DNA of 64,000 nucleotides from Chitinophaga caseinilytica (GTDB taxonomy: Bacteria > Bacteroidota > Bacteroidia > Chitinophagales > Chitinophagaceae): the NCBI RefSeq assembly GCF_038396765.1, contig NZ_CP150096.1, forward strand, positions 906,001 through 970,000. Reading direction: 5' to 3'. Positions 16,864-26,142 of the stretch are shown piece after piece. Positions within the stretch are counted from its first letter, which is position 1, and every line of letters begins with the position of its first letter. The notes under the pieces are model-generated. The model saw only the letters and a program-made list of their open reading frames with translations. It was not told the DNA's origin and made no database searches. The translations under genes were made by a program, and so were the position numbers.

Positions 16864-18333
16864 ATGAATCATATAATGCGTGGCTTTTGGATCGTACTCT
16901 TGGCTTGCGGCTATCTTTTTTCCGGCTGCGCCAACATCGTGCCGCCCGGCGGCGGGCCGCGGGATACGCTGGCGCCGAGGGTCCTGTCCGTTTCCCCGCC
17001 CGATTCCACTCTCAATTTCAATGAACAGCGCGTTACGTTCCGGTTCGATGAATATGTGGAGCTGGACAATGTGCTGGAAAAGCTCATCGTGTCGCCCACG
17101 CTGAAGCGCACGCCCGTGATCACCGCCAAGCTGCGCACGGTGACCATGGTGATCAAGGATTCCCTCCAACCCAATACCACTTACACCTTCAACCTGGGAG
17201 ACGCCGTGAAGGACGTGAACGAGCGCAACCCGATCGAAGATTTCCAGTACGTGGTGTCTACCGGCGATTACCTCGACTCCATCACCCTGTCGGGCACCAT
17301 CCTCATCGCCGAAACCGGCAAGCCAGACAGTAACGTGGCCGTGATGCTGTATTCCAATATCACGGAAGACTCCGTGGTGTCTAAGGAAAAACCCCTGTAC
17401 CTGGCCAAAACCAAAGGCAACGGTACGTTCCGGTTCAAGAACCTCAAGCCGGGCACTTACAGGATTTTCGCCCTGAAAGAAGAAAACCGCGATTTCCAAT
17501 ATACGGAAGCCGACGAGCTCATCGCCTATTACGATGCGCCGCTCGACCTGTCGGAAAATATGGCGGACGTGAATATGTCGCTCTTCAAGGAGCCGGATTC
17601 GCTCCGGCCGAAATACGATGACCTGACAGTGCCGGAAGAAGCACAGCCGCAACAGGAAGAAAAGAAGAAAGACGACAAGAAGAAACCCAAACTGATCGCG
17701 AGCGCCGAGCTCAGCGGCGGGCGCCAGGAACTGGGCGACAGTCTTACCCTGTCTTTCAACTTCCCCATCCGCAGCCTCGATTCTTCCGCCATTTCGCTGC
17801 TGGAAGATACGACCCTCCAGCGCGTGCGCTTCGGGCTGACCGTGGCCGATACTACCATGAAGCAGTTCAAAATGTCGTATAACTGGAAACCCGGCAAGCC
17901 TTACCAGCTGATCCTCCCCGCCGGTTTCGCCACTGATACCACCGGGCTGCAAACGGCGAAGGCGGATACCGTCCGTTTCGAAGCCAAGCAGCTGGACGAT
18001 TACGGCACCGTGACCGTGAACCTCAGCGTGAGCGACAGCGCCCGCCACATCCTCCCTGAAAGCGACAGCGGTTACCAGTTCGTGGTGCAGCTGGTGCAGG
18101 GCGGAAAGGAAGTGAAATATACCGGCGTGGTGAAAAACGGTAAATGGGAACGCGGGCTCATCCAGCCCGGGGAGTACGAAATCCGCGTGATCGTGGACCG
18201 GAACTTCAACGGGCGCTGGGATACGGGCATTTATTACCGCAACCCGAAAAAGCAGCCCGAAACGGTGTTTACCTTTAAAGATCCCATCAACGTTAAAAAG
18301 AACTGGACGGTCCCCACTAACGTCAAACTATAG
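16864..18333 (+). CDS. Lipoprotein with an N-terminal bacterial Ig-like (Big_5) domain
   Basis: The 489-aa product has a lipoprotein signal (lipobox FSGC, Cys about 20) and then the PPGGGPRDTLAPRVLSVSPPDST start typical of Bacteroidota Big_5/SbsA-Ig lipoproteins. A carboxypeptidase-regulatory-like segment (about 155-240), a charged linker (EEKKKDDKKKP, about 265) and further beta-rich sequence follow. The ATG at 16864 places the signal first. The function is unknown; these proteins are probably outer-membrane anchored. Confidence 0.8.
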   Translation: MNHIMRGFWIVLLACGYLFSGCANIVPPGGGPRDTLAPRVLSVSPPDSTLNFNEQRVTFRFDEYVELDNVLEKLIVSPTLKRTPVITAKLRTVTMVIKDSLQPNTTYTFNLGDAVKDVNERNPIEDFQYVVSTGDYLDSITLSGTILIAETGKPDSNVAVMLYSNITEDSVVSKEKPLYLAKTKGNGTFRFKNLKPGTYRIFALKEENRDFQYTEADELIAYYDAPLDLSENMADVNMSLFKEPDSLRPKYDDLTVPEEAQPQQEEKKKDDKKKPKLIASAELSGGRQELGDSLTLSFNFPIRSLDSSAISLLEDTTLQRVRFGLTVADTTMKQFKMSYNWKPGKPYQLILPAGFATDTTGLQTAKADTVRFEAKQLDDYGTVTVNLSVSDSARHILPESDSGYQFVVQLVQGGKEVKYTGVVKNGKWERGLIQPGEYEIRVIVDRNFNGRWDTGIYYRNPKKQPETVFTFKDPINVKKNWTVPTNVKL

Positions 18334-18343
18334 TCAATATCCG

Positions 18344-18351
18344 TAATTTTG
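18344..18351 (+). promoter_or_regulatory. -7 box 4 nt before the recR start codon
   Basis: TAATTTTG is followed by CCGT and then the ATG. If used, transcription would start at or next to the ATG, giving a leaderless or near-leaderless message. Confidence 0.5.
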
Positions 18352-18355
18352 CCGT

Positions 18356-18979
18356 ATGATCTTCTCTTCCGCATTGATAGAAAATGCAGTCAGCGAGTTT
18401 GCGCGGCTGCCGGGCGTGGGCAAGAAAACGGCTTTACGGCTGGTGCTGCACCTGCTGAAGCAGGATACGGCCCAGGTGGAACTGTTTGCGGAGGCCATCG
18501 CCAAAATGCGCCGGCAGATCAAGTTCTGCACAACCTGCCATAACGTTTCCGACGAAGATACCTGTACCATTTGCGCCAACGCTTCCCGCAACCATAAAGT
18601 AGTGTGCGTCGTGGAATCCATCCGCGATGTGATCGCTATTGAAAATACCCAGCAATTCAACGGTGTGTACCATGTGCTGGGGGGCATTATTTCGCCGATC
18701 GACGGGATAGGGCCAGACCAGTTGCAGATCCATTCCCTCGTGGAGCGGGTGCAGCGGGACGGGGTGGAAGAGGTCATTATGGCCCTGAGCCCTACCATCG
18801 AAGGGGATACGACCATCTATTACTTATCGAAAAAGTTGAAGGATTATCCCGTGAAAGTGACCACCATCGCCCGGGGGATCGCTTTCGGCGGTGAACTGGA
18901 ATATGCCGACGAAATGACGCTCGCCCGGTCGCTCACCAACCGCCTCCCGCTCGACAACTACCTGCAGCAAGGTAAATAG
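18356..18979 (+). CDS. recR: Recombination mediator RecR
   Basis: The 207-aa product has a helix-hairpin-helix (FARLPGVGKKTALRLVLHLL), a four-Cys zinc finger (C-x2-C then C-x2-C, about 58-75) and a Toprim domain (VVESIRDVIAIENT, ...VIMALSPTIEGDTT). It acts with RecO and RecF in loading RecA onto gapped DNA. The length is normal. Confidence 0.97.
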   Translation: MIFSSALIENAVSEFARLPGVGKKTALRLVLHLLKQDTAQVELFAEAIAKMRRQIKFCTTCHNVSDEDTCTICANASRNHKVVCVVESIRDVIAIENTQQFNGVYHVLGGIISPIDGIGPDQLQIHSLVERVQRDGVEEVIMALSPTIEGDTTIYYLSKKLKDYPVKVTTIARGIAFGGELEYADEMTLARSLTNRLPLDNYLQQGK

Positions 18980-19059
18980 GGCTTGATTTTTGTGCGTTGA
19001 AACGTATATTTGGATAGACAACACCGAGTTTTTAAACCATCCCTCAAAACTGTCTGAAC

Positions 19060-19584
19060 ATGTTCAAGATATTTCTGCTTTCCGCACTTTTCCCCTTCCT
19101 TTTCGGGAATGTGTATGATTTTAAGGTAGACGCCATCGAAGGCGGCAAGATCGATTTCTCGAAATACAAGGGTAAAAAGATCCTGATCGTCAACACCGCG
19201 TCGGCATGCGGGAATACGCCGCAATATGCCGAGCTGGAAAAGCTGTACAAGCAATACCACGGCAAACTGGTGATCGTGGGCTTCCCCGCCAACAACTTCG
19301 GCGGCCAGGAACCCGGCTCTAACGCCGAGATCAAGGCATTCTGCACGAAGGAATACGCCGTAACCTTCCCCATGGCGGCGAAAATTTCCGTAAAGGGGTC
19401 AGACATCCACCCGATCTACAAATGGCTGACGGAAGAAGCGAAAGCCAAACAGCTCGCCCCGGAAGAGGTGACCTGGAACTTCCAGAAGTACCTGCTGAAC
19501 GAAAAGGGGGAACTGATCGCCGTTTTCAAACCGCGTACTTCGGTTTTTAGTCCGGAAGTGACCGCCGCGATCGAAGGGAAATAA
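19060..19584 (+). CDS. Glutathione peroxidase family thiol peroxidase, exported
   Basis: The 174-aa product has a short signal-like N-terminus (about 1-17) and a GPx domain. The peroxidatic Cys is C50 in NTASACGNTPQY. FPANNFGGQEPGSN supplies the Gln (about 83), and WNFQKYLL the Trp/Asn. Bacterial GPx enzymes of this type usually use thioredoxin rather than glutathione as reductant. The signal places it in the periplasm. Confidence 0.9.
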   Translation: MFKIFLLSALFPFLFGNVYDFKVDAIEGGKIDFSKYKGKKILIVNTASACGNTPQYAELEKLYKQYHGKLVIVGFPANNFGGQEPGSNAEIKAFCTKEYAVTFPMAAKISVKGSDIHPIYKWLTEEAKAKQLAPEEVTWNFQKYLLNEKGELIAVFKPRTSVFSPEVTAAIEGK

Positions 19585-19596
19585 CCAATTATCCCG

Positions 19597-19604
19597 TATT
19601 TTTA
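19597..19604 (+). promoter_or_regulatory. -7-like box 5 nt before the holB start codon
   Basis: TATTTTTA followed by CCGCC and ATG. The last base departs from TAnnTTTG. The position matches the recR arrangement and would give a leaderless transcript. Confidence 0.35.
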
Positions 19605-19609
19605 CCGCC

Positions 19610-20746
19610 ATGTTTTTCGCGGATATCATCGGACAGGAAGCCACGCGCGACCAGATTTTGCATGCGGTTGAGAACAACCGGCTCAGCCACGCCATGATCA
19701 TGCTGGCCCCCGAAGGTGCGGGCGGGCTGCCCATGGGCCTGGCCTTTGCGCAATACCTCGTATGTGAGGACCGCCAGGGGCACGATTCCTGCGGCCAGTG
19801 TTCCGCCTGTGTGAAAGCACGGAAGTATATCCATCCCGACATTCATTTCTCCTACCCCGTCATCCCCCGCAAATCGGGCGACAAACCGGTCAGCACCGAT
19901 TACGCCGCCGAGTGGCGCGAATTTGTGGCGCAACAGCCGTATGGCAACGCGTACGACTGGTTGCAGTTCATCGGGGCGGAGAACAAACAGGGCAATATTA
20001 CGGCCCACGAATGCCAGGACATCATCCGGAAACTGAACCTGAAAAGCTTCGAAAGCCCTTTCAAGATATTGCTCATGTGGATGCCGGAATACCTCGGGAA
20101 CGAGGGCAACCGCCTGCTGAAGCTCATCGAGGAACCGCCGGCCAATACGGTTTTCATCCTCGTGGCGGAAAACCAGGAGCAGATTTTGGCGACCATCCTG
20201 TCGAGAACGCAGCTCATCAAGATCAATCCGCTGCCGAAAGAAGAGATCGTGAAAGCCCTCACTCAGCGGAACGCCGTTCCCGAAACGCGCGCCCGCCAGA
20301 TCGCCACGATCGCGTCGGGGAATTATCGCGAAGCGGTGCAATTGCTCAACCATTCCGACAACGACTACCACGAACTTTTGCGTAACTGGCTGAATGCCAT
20401 CTTCATGCAAAACAGGGCGGGGCTCCAGGAGTGGGTAGACAATATGGCCAGCGCCAAAATGGGCCGCGAAAACCAGAAGCAGTTCATCCGGTACTTCATC
20501 AACGTGCTGGAGCACAGTCTCCGCGTTCAATATATGGACCCCTCGCAGCTCGCTTTCACACAGGAAGAGATCGATTTCGCGGAAAAACTGAAAAAACTGG
20601 CCAACCTCGGGCAAATGGGCCAGATTATGGAAGAACTGGACAATGCGTACTATCACATCGAGCGGAATGCTAACGGGAAAATCCTGTTCCACGCGCTCTC
20701 CATCAGGCTTCAATACGTCTTTAAGGGCCGTCCGCTGCCTGTTTAG
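19610..20746 (+). CDS. holB: DNA polymerase III subunit delta'
   Basis: The 378-aa product is a clamp-loader AAA+ subunit. MFFADIIGQEATRDQI opens it, the zinc-binding Cys cluster includes CGQCSAC (about 63), and sensor regions are NRLLKLIEEPPANTVFIL and ILSRTQ. The Walker A position reads APEGAGGLP and lacks the Lys-Thr, as expected for delta', which does not hydrolyse ATP. The gene lies directly upstream of ricT, an arrangement also found in Bacillus subtilis (holB-yaaT). Confidence 0.9.
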   Translation: MFFADIIGQEATRDQILHAVENNRLSHAMIMLAPEGAGGLPMGLAFAQYLVCEDRQGHDSCGQCSACVKARKYIHPDIHFSYPVIPRKSGDKPVSTDYAAEWREFVAQQPYGNAYDWLQFIGAENKQGNITAHECQDIIRKLNLKSFESPFKILLMWMPEYLGNEGNRLLKLIEEPPANTVFILVAENQEQILATILSRTQLIKINPLPKEEIVKALTQRNAVPETRARQIATIASGNYREAVQLLNHSDNDYHELLRNWLNAIFMQNRAGLQEWVDNMASAKMGRENQKQFIRYFINVLEHSLRVQYMDPSQLAFTQEEIDFAEKLKKLANLGQMGQIMEELDNAYYHIERNANGKILFHALSIRLQYVFKGRPLPV

Positions 20747-20771
20747 CTGTCAACTATTTAACGTACCTTTG
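20742..20771 (+). promoter_or_regulatory. Possible promoter of ricT
   Basis: TACCTTTG (20764-20771) is a good -7 box, with a TTTA 18 bp upstream as a weak -33. The leader would be about 100 nt, and the gap 20772-20877 holds no other feature. Confidence 0.4.
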
Positions 20772-20877
20772 TCCGGCTATTTCCCTATACGCCCTTTTGA
20801 ATCTGGAAGTTAATATGTACTTTTAGTGACCTGGGGTACCAGGGATCAACATTTTTTAAATTAATAAACCGAATAAT

Positions 20878-22626
20878 ATGGCTTGTGCCGGATGTGGTAC
20901 GGGTGCAGAGGGGAAGCCGACGGGATGCAAGAGCAATGGAGGCTGTAGCAGTGGCGGATGTAACCGCCTCAACGTCTTCGACTGGCTTTCCAATATTCCC
21001 TTGAGTGATAGTTTAGCACCATTCGATATTTTAGAAGTAAGTTTTAATAACGGTAGTCGCAAAGATTTCTTCAGAAATTCCACCAAACAACAGTTCGAGA
21101 AGGGCGAAATGGTGGCAGTGGAAGGGATCAGCGGTTTTGACGTAGGCATGGTCAACCTCACCGGCGAACTGGTGAAGTTGCAGATGAAGAAGAGACGGGT
21201 CGAAGATACGCCCGAAGTGAAAAAGGTACTCCGCCGCGCGTCTAACGACGATATGCACCGCATGTCTGAGAACAAAAACCGTGAGCGGGACGCGCTGATC
21301 AAGGCACGCGCCATCGCCCGCAACCTCGGCCTGGAAATGAAGCTCGCAGAAGTGGAAATCCAGGCAGATGGCCGGAAAGCGACGTTCTTCTACACGGCAG
21401 ACGACCGTGTCGATTTCCGTGAACTTATTAAAGTGTATGCCTCCGAATTCCGTGTGAAGGTGGAAATGCGCCAGATCGGCGCCCGCCAGGAAGCAGGGAA
21501 AGTAGGTGGTATCGGCTCTTGCGGCCGCGAATTGTGCTGCTCCACCTGGCTGACCGATTTCAAATCGGTGAACACGACTGCAGCCCGTTACCAAAACCTC
21601 TCCATCAACCAGGCGAAGCTTTCCGGCCAGTGCGGCCGTCTGAAATGCTGCCTCAACTACGAACTGGATACCTACCTCGACGCCCTGAAAGATTTCCCCG
21701 ACGATTGCGATGTGATCGAAACCTCCACAGGCAAAGCCTCGCTGCAGAAAAGGGACATCTTCAAGAACCTGATGTGGTACTCCTATGACAACAGCAACAA
21801 ACAATACCCCCTCACCATCACCCGTGTGAAGGAAATCCGCCAGCTCAATACCCAGGGCATCCGTCCGGATGAGCTGAAGGCGGTGGAAGTGGTATCGTCC
21901 AAGCCGAATAAGGAAGCCGATCTCGGGTTTGCCGACGTGGTAGGCCAGATCAGTCTCCGCTCCCTCGAAAAAGCGTCCCAGAAGCGCAAGGCCAAAAGCC
22001 GCGAAAAGCAGAAGGAACAGCAGCAGCAGAAGGAGAACAAAGGCAAGGGTGGCGATCAGAAACCCCGTGAACAACGGCCCGACAATCGCGGCGGAGACCA
22101 AAAGCCACGCGAAAACCGCGGAGACCAGAAACCCCGCGAGCCCAGGCCGGACAACCGCGGCGGCGATCAGAAACCCCGTGAACAACGGCCCGATAACCGC
22201 GGCGGCGACCAAAAGCCACGCGAAAACCGCGGTGATCAGAAACCTCGCGAACAACGGCCCGACAATCGCGGCGGCGATCAAAAACCCAGGGAACCCCGTG
22301 AGCCCCGCGAAAACCGTGGCGACCAGAAACCCAGGGAACCCCGCGAAAACCGCGGCGGCGATCAAAAACCCCGCGAACCTCGTGAGCCCCGTGGCGACCA
22401 AAAGCCAAGAGAACCCCGCGAAAACCGCGGCGGAGACCAAAAGCCCGGGGAGCCCCGCGGCGATCAAAAGCCCCGTGAGCCCCGCGAAAACCGCGGTGGG
22501 GAACAAAAACCCCGCGAACCGCGCGAGCCCCGTGGCGACCAAAAGCCAAGAGAGCCCCGCGAAAACCGTGGCGGCGATCAAAAGCCCAGGGAACCCCGCG
22601 AGCCGAGGCCCGAAAACAATCAATAA
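20878..22626 (+). CDS. ricT: PSP1/RicT (YaaT) family protein with a long repetitive C-terminal tail
   Basis: The 582-aa product has a Cys-rich N-terminus (CAGCGTG, about 1-30) and a PSP1 core. The core shows the family's cysteine pairs GSCGRELCCSTWL and SGQCGRLKCCLNYE. In B. subtilis RicT forms an Fe-S complex with RicA and RicF that affects RNA maturation. From about residue 388 to the end, roughly 190 residues are built of GGDQKPRE(Q/P)RPDNR and PRENRGGDQKPREPR variants. This Arg/Gly/Pro-rich tail is absent from RicT of Firmicutes. The tail may bind RNA (inference). ATG 20878 is the only start that keeps the Cys-rich N-terminus. Confidence 0.85.
   Translation: MACAGCGTGAEGKPTGCKSNGGCSSGGCNRLNVFDWLSNIPLSDSLAPFDILEVSFNNGSRKDFFRNSTKQQFEKGEMVAVEGISGFDVGMVNLTGELVKLQMKKRRVEDTPEVKKVLRRASNDDMHRMSENKNRERDALIKARAIARNLGLEMKLAEVEIQADGRKATFFYTADDRVDFRELIKVYASEFRVKVEMRQIGARQEAGKVGGIGSCGRELCCSTWLTDFKSVNTTAARYQNLSINQAKLSGQCGRLKCCLNYELDTYLDALKDFPDDCDVIETSTGKASLQKRDIFKNLMWYSYDNSNKQYPLTITRVKEIRQLNTQGIRPDELKAVEVVSSKPNKEADLGFADVVGQISLRSLEKASQKRKAKSREKQKEQQQQKENKGKGGDQKPREQRPDNRGGDQKPRENRGDQKPREPRPDNRGGDQKPREQRPDNRGGDQKPRENRGDQKPREQRPDNRGGDQKPREPREPRENRGDQKPREPRENRGGDQKPREPREPRGDQKPREPRENRGGDQKPGEPRGDQKPREPRENRGGEQKPREPREPRGDQKPREPRENRGGDQKPREPREPRPENNQ
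22042..22620 (+). repeat. In-frame tandem repeats encoding the GDQKPRE tail of RicT
   Basis: Units of about 24-48 bp encode variants of G-G-D-Q-K-P-R-E plus P-R-E-N-R or Q-R-P-D-N-R. The frame is kept throughout, so the tract is expressed protein, but its copy number is likely to vary between strains. Confidence 0.85.
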
Positions 22627-22648
22627 TTTTCGAGTAACTTCGTATACA

Positions 22649-22682
22649 AGAGAGACGCATTCCGGTGCGTCTCTCTTTATTG
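22649..22682 (+). terminator. Terminator after ricT
   Basis: AGAGAGACGCA pairs with TGCGTCTCTCT (6-nt loop) and is followed by TTATT. It ends 5 bp before the next gene, whose promoter is not obvious. Confidence 0.8.
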
Positions 22683-22686
22683 TACC

Positions 22687-24147
22687 ATGATCGGATTCCC
22701 ACCCCGATATAGCACCTACGCTTCTCTCTCCCACCGCAGCACGGAGGAACGGCTCGTCCTTTTCTGGCTCGCCGCCGAAAGCCTCGAATGGGAAGTAGGC
22801 ACCGCTACCCCCGATAGCCTCACCGCTTTCACCCACTTCAGCCTTAAATCGTGGAACGAACAGGTCAGCATCGACTTCTCCCAGGAAGAGATCGAACTGT
22901 TCAGCGTATCTACCGGCGTGCAGGTCCTCGATTTCGGGCGCAACCGCCAGAACGTGATCCGCCTGCTGAGGGCGCTCCATTCCATCGACGCCGCCATTGC
23001 ACCGGAAGAACTGGAAGCAGCGATCCTCGAGCGCCGGCACCTCATCCGTCCGGAAGGGGAAACGGTCCACCTCACGCGGAGCCGAAGGGTCGTGAACGGT
23101 TTCACGCAGGTGTTCAAGCCGGTGAAAGGCTATTTCGTGACACCGATCCTCATCGTCCTCAACGCCCTCATCTTCCTCATTACCACCAACAAATGGCTGT
23201 TCCCGCAAAGCAGCGGCTGGACGCCCGCCGGCGAAGCACTCAACGCCGTGGGCGCCAACTACAAGCCGCTCACGCTCTTCGGTGAGCCATGGAGGCTGGT
23301 TTCGGCCGGGTTCCTCCATGCCAACGGCTTCCATCTGTTCTTTAATATGTACGCGGTGATGATGTGCGGCATTTACCTGGAGCCCCTCCTCGGAAGGGCC
23401 CGGTTCGCCCTCGTTTATCTCCTCACCGGCATCGGCGGCGCCCTCGCCGGGCTTTGGTGGTACGATATCACGCCTTCCCTCGGCGCATCCGCTTCCGTTT
23501 TCGGGCTGTTCGGGTTCATCCTCGCCCTGCTGCTGCATAAATTCATCGAGCCGCGCGAGCGGAAAGCCCTGCTCGTCAGCATCGGGATTTATCTCGTCAT
23601 GAACCTCGCTTCCATCTTCTTTTCCACCAATTACGACCATGCCGCGCATTTCGGCGGACTGTTCTGCGGATTGCTCATGGGACTTTTATGGCTTCCCGGC
23701 CTGCGCCCCACCGCTTCCGCGAACCGGAAAACGGGCTTCACCGTGCTGGGACTGGCCGTTTGCGGGGCCATCTTCTCCGCCGCGTATTTCCTTGCCCCGC
23801 GCGATGTGAATGTTTACCTGGAAAAAAGGACCAAAATGGACGAGAATTACCTCATGGCTTCCGGCGCCTATACCGCCCGCACCAACGAGGAAAGGATGAA
23901 ATGGCTGAAGAATTACGCCATTTATTATATGGACGAAAACCTGCGCATTATGGACGAGGTCGACAAACTCCACCTGGCACAGGATTCCCGCAGGCAGAAC
24001 CGCATCCTGCGCAAGATTTACACCACGCAGAAACAATTGTTCGTCTGGAATTATAAAACGCTGTCTGAAGGAAAAAACCCCTACGACACGGAGATCCTCC
24101 GCGCGCTCAAGCAACTCGACAGCCTCCAGCAGCAGCTGGATTACTAG
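22687..24147 (+). CDS. Rhomboid intramembrane serine protease with N- and C-terminal extensions
   Basis: The 486-aa product has a soluble N-terminal domain of about 150 residues, a six-helix-type rhomboid core (about 155-345) and a C-terminal tail of about 120 residues with a further membrane segment. The catalytic Ser is S268 in GASASVFG, and the His is H321 in AHFGGLFCG. The HLFFNM segment carries the conserved Asn. The N-terminal domain resembles other Bacteroidota rhomboids with a soluble regulatory region, but its family was not identified. The active site looks complete. Confidence 0.85.
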   Translation: MIGFPPRYSTYASLSHRSTEERLVLFWLAAESLEWEVGTATPDSLTAFTHFSLKSWNEQVSIDFSQEEIELFSVSTGVQVLDFGRNRQNVIRLLRALHSIDAAIAPEELEAAILERRHLIRPEGETVHLTRSRRVVNGFTQVFKPVKGYFVTPILIVLNALIFLITTNKWLFPQSSGWTPAGEALNAVGANYKPLTLFGEPWRLVSAGFLHANGFHLFFNMYAVMMCGIYLEPLLGRARFALVYLLTGIGGALAGLWWYDITPSLGASASVFGLFGFILALLLHKFIEPRERKALLVSIGIYLVMNLASIFFSTNYDHAAHFGGLFCGLLMGLLWLPGLRPTASANRKTGFTVLGLAVCGAIFSAAYFLAPRDVNVYLEKRTKMDENYLMASGAYTARTNEERMKWLKNYAIYYMDENLRIMDEVDKLHLAQDSRRQNRILRKIYTTQKQLFVWNYKTLSEGKNPYDTEILRALKQLDSLQQQLDY

Positions 24148-24150
24148 CGA

Positions 24151-25200
24151 TTACTTCTCTTCCTCGAAATACAATTTGTAGTAATTCATGCTCCGCTCTT
24201 CGTCGTAGCCCCGCTCGATCATTTCGCGGTTGCCGTGCACATACACGTGAAAGTTGCGGTCGAGCTTGAGGATGCTTTTGAAGAATTTCTGGCCTTTTTT
24301 GAAAGCCGGGTTGCTGATCTCGAATTCGTCGGGCACGTCGAGCTTGTATTCGTCGCGGTAATGATCGCGGTACTCGCGGAAGGCGTCTACGGCATCGGGG
24401 TGGCCAAGCACTTCCTCCGCAAATTCCTCCATTTTGAATTCTTCCTTCTCTTTGAAATAGGTGGCGGATTTTTTCAGTAGCTCGATCTGGTCGATCCGGT
24501 TCATTTCGAACTCTTCCGGCAGTTTTTTCTGGATGAACTGCTGGCAAAGGTCAACCATCGTTTCGGTTTGATGGTAGCTGTCTGCGCGGCGCTCCACCTG
24601 CAGGAACGCGTCTTTCCAGTACACGGCCTCCTGTTTGCTGTTGCTGTCTACGATGCTGACCTTGAACCCTTCTTCCGACTCGATATTGAAAACGAGGCAG
24701 CCTTTATCGAGTTTGTTGATGTTGATACCGTCGTCGTAATTCAGTTGGTAGTTTTCGTCGTTGAGGAACACTTTCAGGTAGGTATCGCGGGTTTCCGACT
24801 TGAAAATCCCGATCGCTTCCACCTCTTCGCCGTCTACCTGGCATTTCGAGAAATGGGTGATGTACAGTTCCCCGCCCTTGATTTTGGGGTGGGTGGAATG
24901 TTTGTAGAGGTGTTTGGCGATGTTGACGGACTGTTCCTGGAAGTTGTCTTTATTTTCGAAGATGAGGCTGCAGTATTTGTACACTTCATTGAGCTGGATA
25001 TCGGCTTCGTGGGTGAAGCGGAAATATTCGGCCATGTTGGCGAATGGCTGGATGAAGTAGCTGAGGAGCAGGGTGCCGATGGTTTCGTCCTGCAGTTCGA
25101 GCGGTTGCTGCGAAAGCACGAGGGGCTCGTCGTTATTGCCGTTGCCCACCTTATGGATCGTGAGCAGTTCCAGGTCTTTGATATCCGATACGTGAATCAT
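24151..25200 (-). CDS. Nucleoid-associated protein, NA37/YejK family
   Basis: The 349-aa product matches the 37-kDa nucleoid-associated family in length and in segments such as IGIFKSETRDTYLKV and DKGCLVFN, and in the C-terminal KSILKLDRNFHVYVHGNRE. The family associates with the nucleoid; its precise role is not settled. Convergent with the rhomboid gene, only 3 bp apart. Confidence 0.85.
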   Translation of the reverse strand: MIHVSDIKDLELLTIHKVGNGNNDEPLVLSQQPLELQDETIGTLLLSYFIQPFANMAEYFRFTHEADIQLNEVYKYCSLIFENKDNFQEQSVNIAKHLYKHSTHPKIKGGELYITHFSKCQVDGEEVEAIGIFKSETRDTYLKVFLNDENYQLNYDDGININKLDKGCLVFNIESEEGFKVSIVDSNSKQEAVYWKDAFLQVERRADSYHQTETMVDLCQQFIQKKLPEEFEMNRIDQIELLKKSATYFKEKEEFKMEEFAEEVLGHPDAVDAFREYRDHYRDEYKLDVPDEFEISNPAFKKGQKFFKSILKLDRNFHVYVHGNREMIERGYDEERSMNYYKLYFEEEK

Positions 25201-25257
25201 ACGGGCTGCAAATTAGGGGCATTTCCCATTTTCCGTCAAAAAAATTAATTTACCGGT

Positions 25258-26142
25258 ATGAAACGCCTGATCACTGCGCTATTGACACTGTCTGCCACCG
25301 TGGCCCTCGGCCAGAAAGCCCAGATCCCCTACGTTGCCCGCGACCTTACGAAGGAAAACATGTTTTCCACCAATATCGAAGGCCCGAATTTCGACGCCCG
25401 TGGCCAGCTGTACGTGGTGAATTTCAAGCACGACGGCACCGTGGGCCTCATCAGCACCGTTACGGGCCGCGGCAATGTGTTCGTGACCCTGCCAGACAGC
25501 AGCATCGCCAACAGCATCGTTTTCGACAAGTCCGGGAATATGCTGCTGGCCGACTTTATCGGTCATAACATATTGAAAGTGAACATGAAAACCCGGAATA
25601 TCAGCGTTTTCTGCCATTCAGACCGTTTCAACCAGCCCAACGATTTCTGCATCAACGGGAAAGGACAACTCTTCGCCTCCGATCCCAACTGGAAAGCCGG
25701 TACCGGCCAGATCTGGCGCATCGATACCGATGGCACCCCCACCCTGCTCGATGGCAACATGGGCACTACCAACGGCATCTGCCTGAGTCCCGACGAAAAA
25801 ACGCTCTACGTCAACGAAAGCGTGCAGCGCAAAATCTGGCAATTCGATATCAGCGCCGAAGGCAATATTTCCAACAAACGCCTTTTCGCCGAGTTCCCCG
25901 ATTTCGGGTTCGACGGGATGAAGACCGACCGGGAAGGCAATCTTTACGTAACCCGCTACGGCAAAGGCACGATCGTCATGATCACGCCGGAGGGCGAAAT
26001 CTACCGGGAAATTCCCCTGAAAGGAAAATCCTGCAGCAATCTCGTATTCGGCGGGCACGATGGCCGTACCGTGTACGTGACGCTGCAGGATCGCAAATGC
26101 ATGGAATACTTCCGTGCGGAGATTCCCGGCAAAGGCTTATAA
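25258..26142 (+). CDS. SMP-30/gluconolactonase-type beta-propeller protein, exported
   Basis: The 294-aa product has a signal peptide (about 1-18, ending ALG) and a six-bladed propeller of the SMP-30/lactonase type. Repeated segments include NFDARGQLYVVNF, SGNMLLAD, GKGQLFASDPNW, NGICLSPDEKTLYVNES and DREGNLYVTRYGKG. The substrate is unknown; such proteins hydrolyse sugar lactones or related esters, usually with a bound divalent metal. A TAATTTA box lies 5 nt before the ATG. Its stop abuts the convergent sulfatase stop. Confidence 0.8.
   Translation: MKRLITALLTLSATVALGQKAQIPYVARDLTKENMFSTNIEGPNFDARGQLYVVNFKHDGTVGLISTVTGRGNVFVTLPDSSIANSIVFDKSGNMLLADFIGHNILKVNMKTRNISVFCHSDRFNQPNDFCINGKGQLFASDPNWKAGTGQIWRIDTDGTPTLLDGNMGTTNGICLSPDEKTLYVNESVQRKIWQFDISAEGNISNKRLFAEFPDFGFDGMKTDREGNLYVTRYGKGTIVMITPEGEIYREIPLKGKSCSNLVFGGHDGRTVYVTLQDRKCMEYFRAEIPGKGL

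Noticed and set aside
15593..18048. Long antisense frames opposite the helicase and the Ig-like lipoprotein
   Set aside because: Low-complexity hydrophobic/His-rich composition, no motifs, and they overlap well-supported genes.
19610..20746. Loss of the Walker A motif in holB as an anomaly
   Set aside because: Delta' subunits normally lack a functional P-loop.
21031..23649. An 872-codon frame antisense to ricT and the rhomboid gene
   Set aside because: The long repeats in ricT keep both strands open. The plus-strand proteins have complete motifs.
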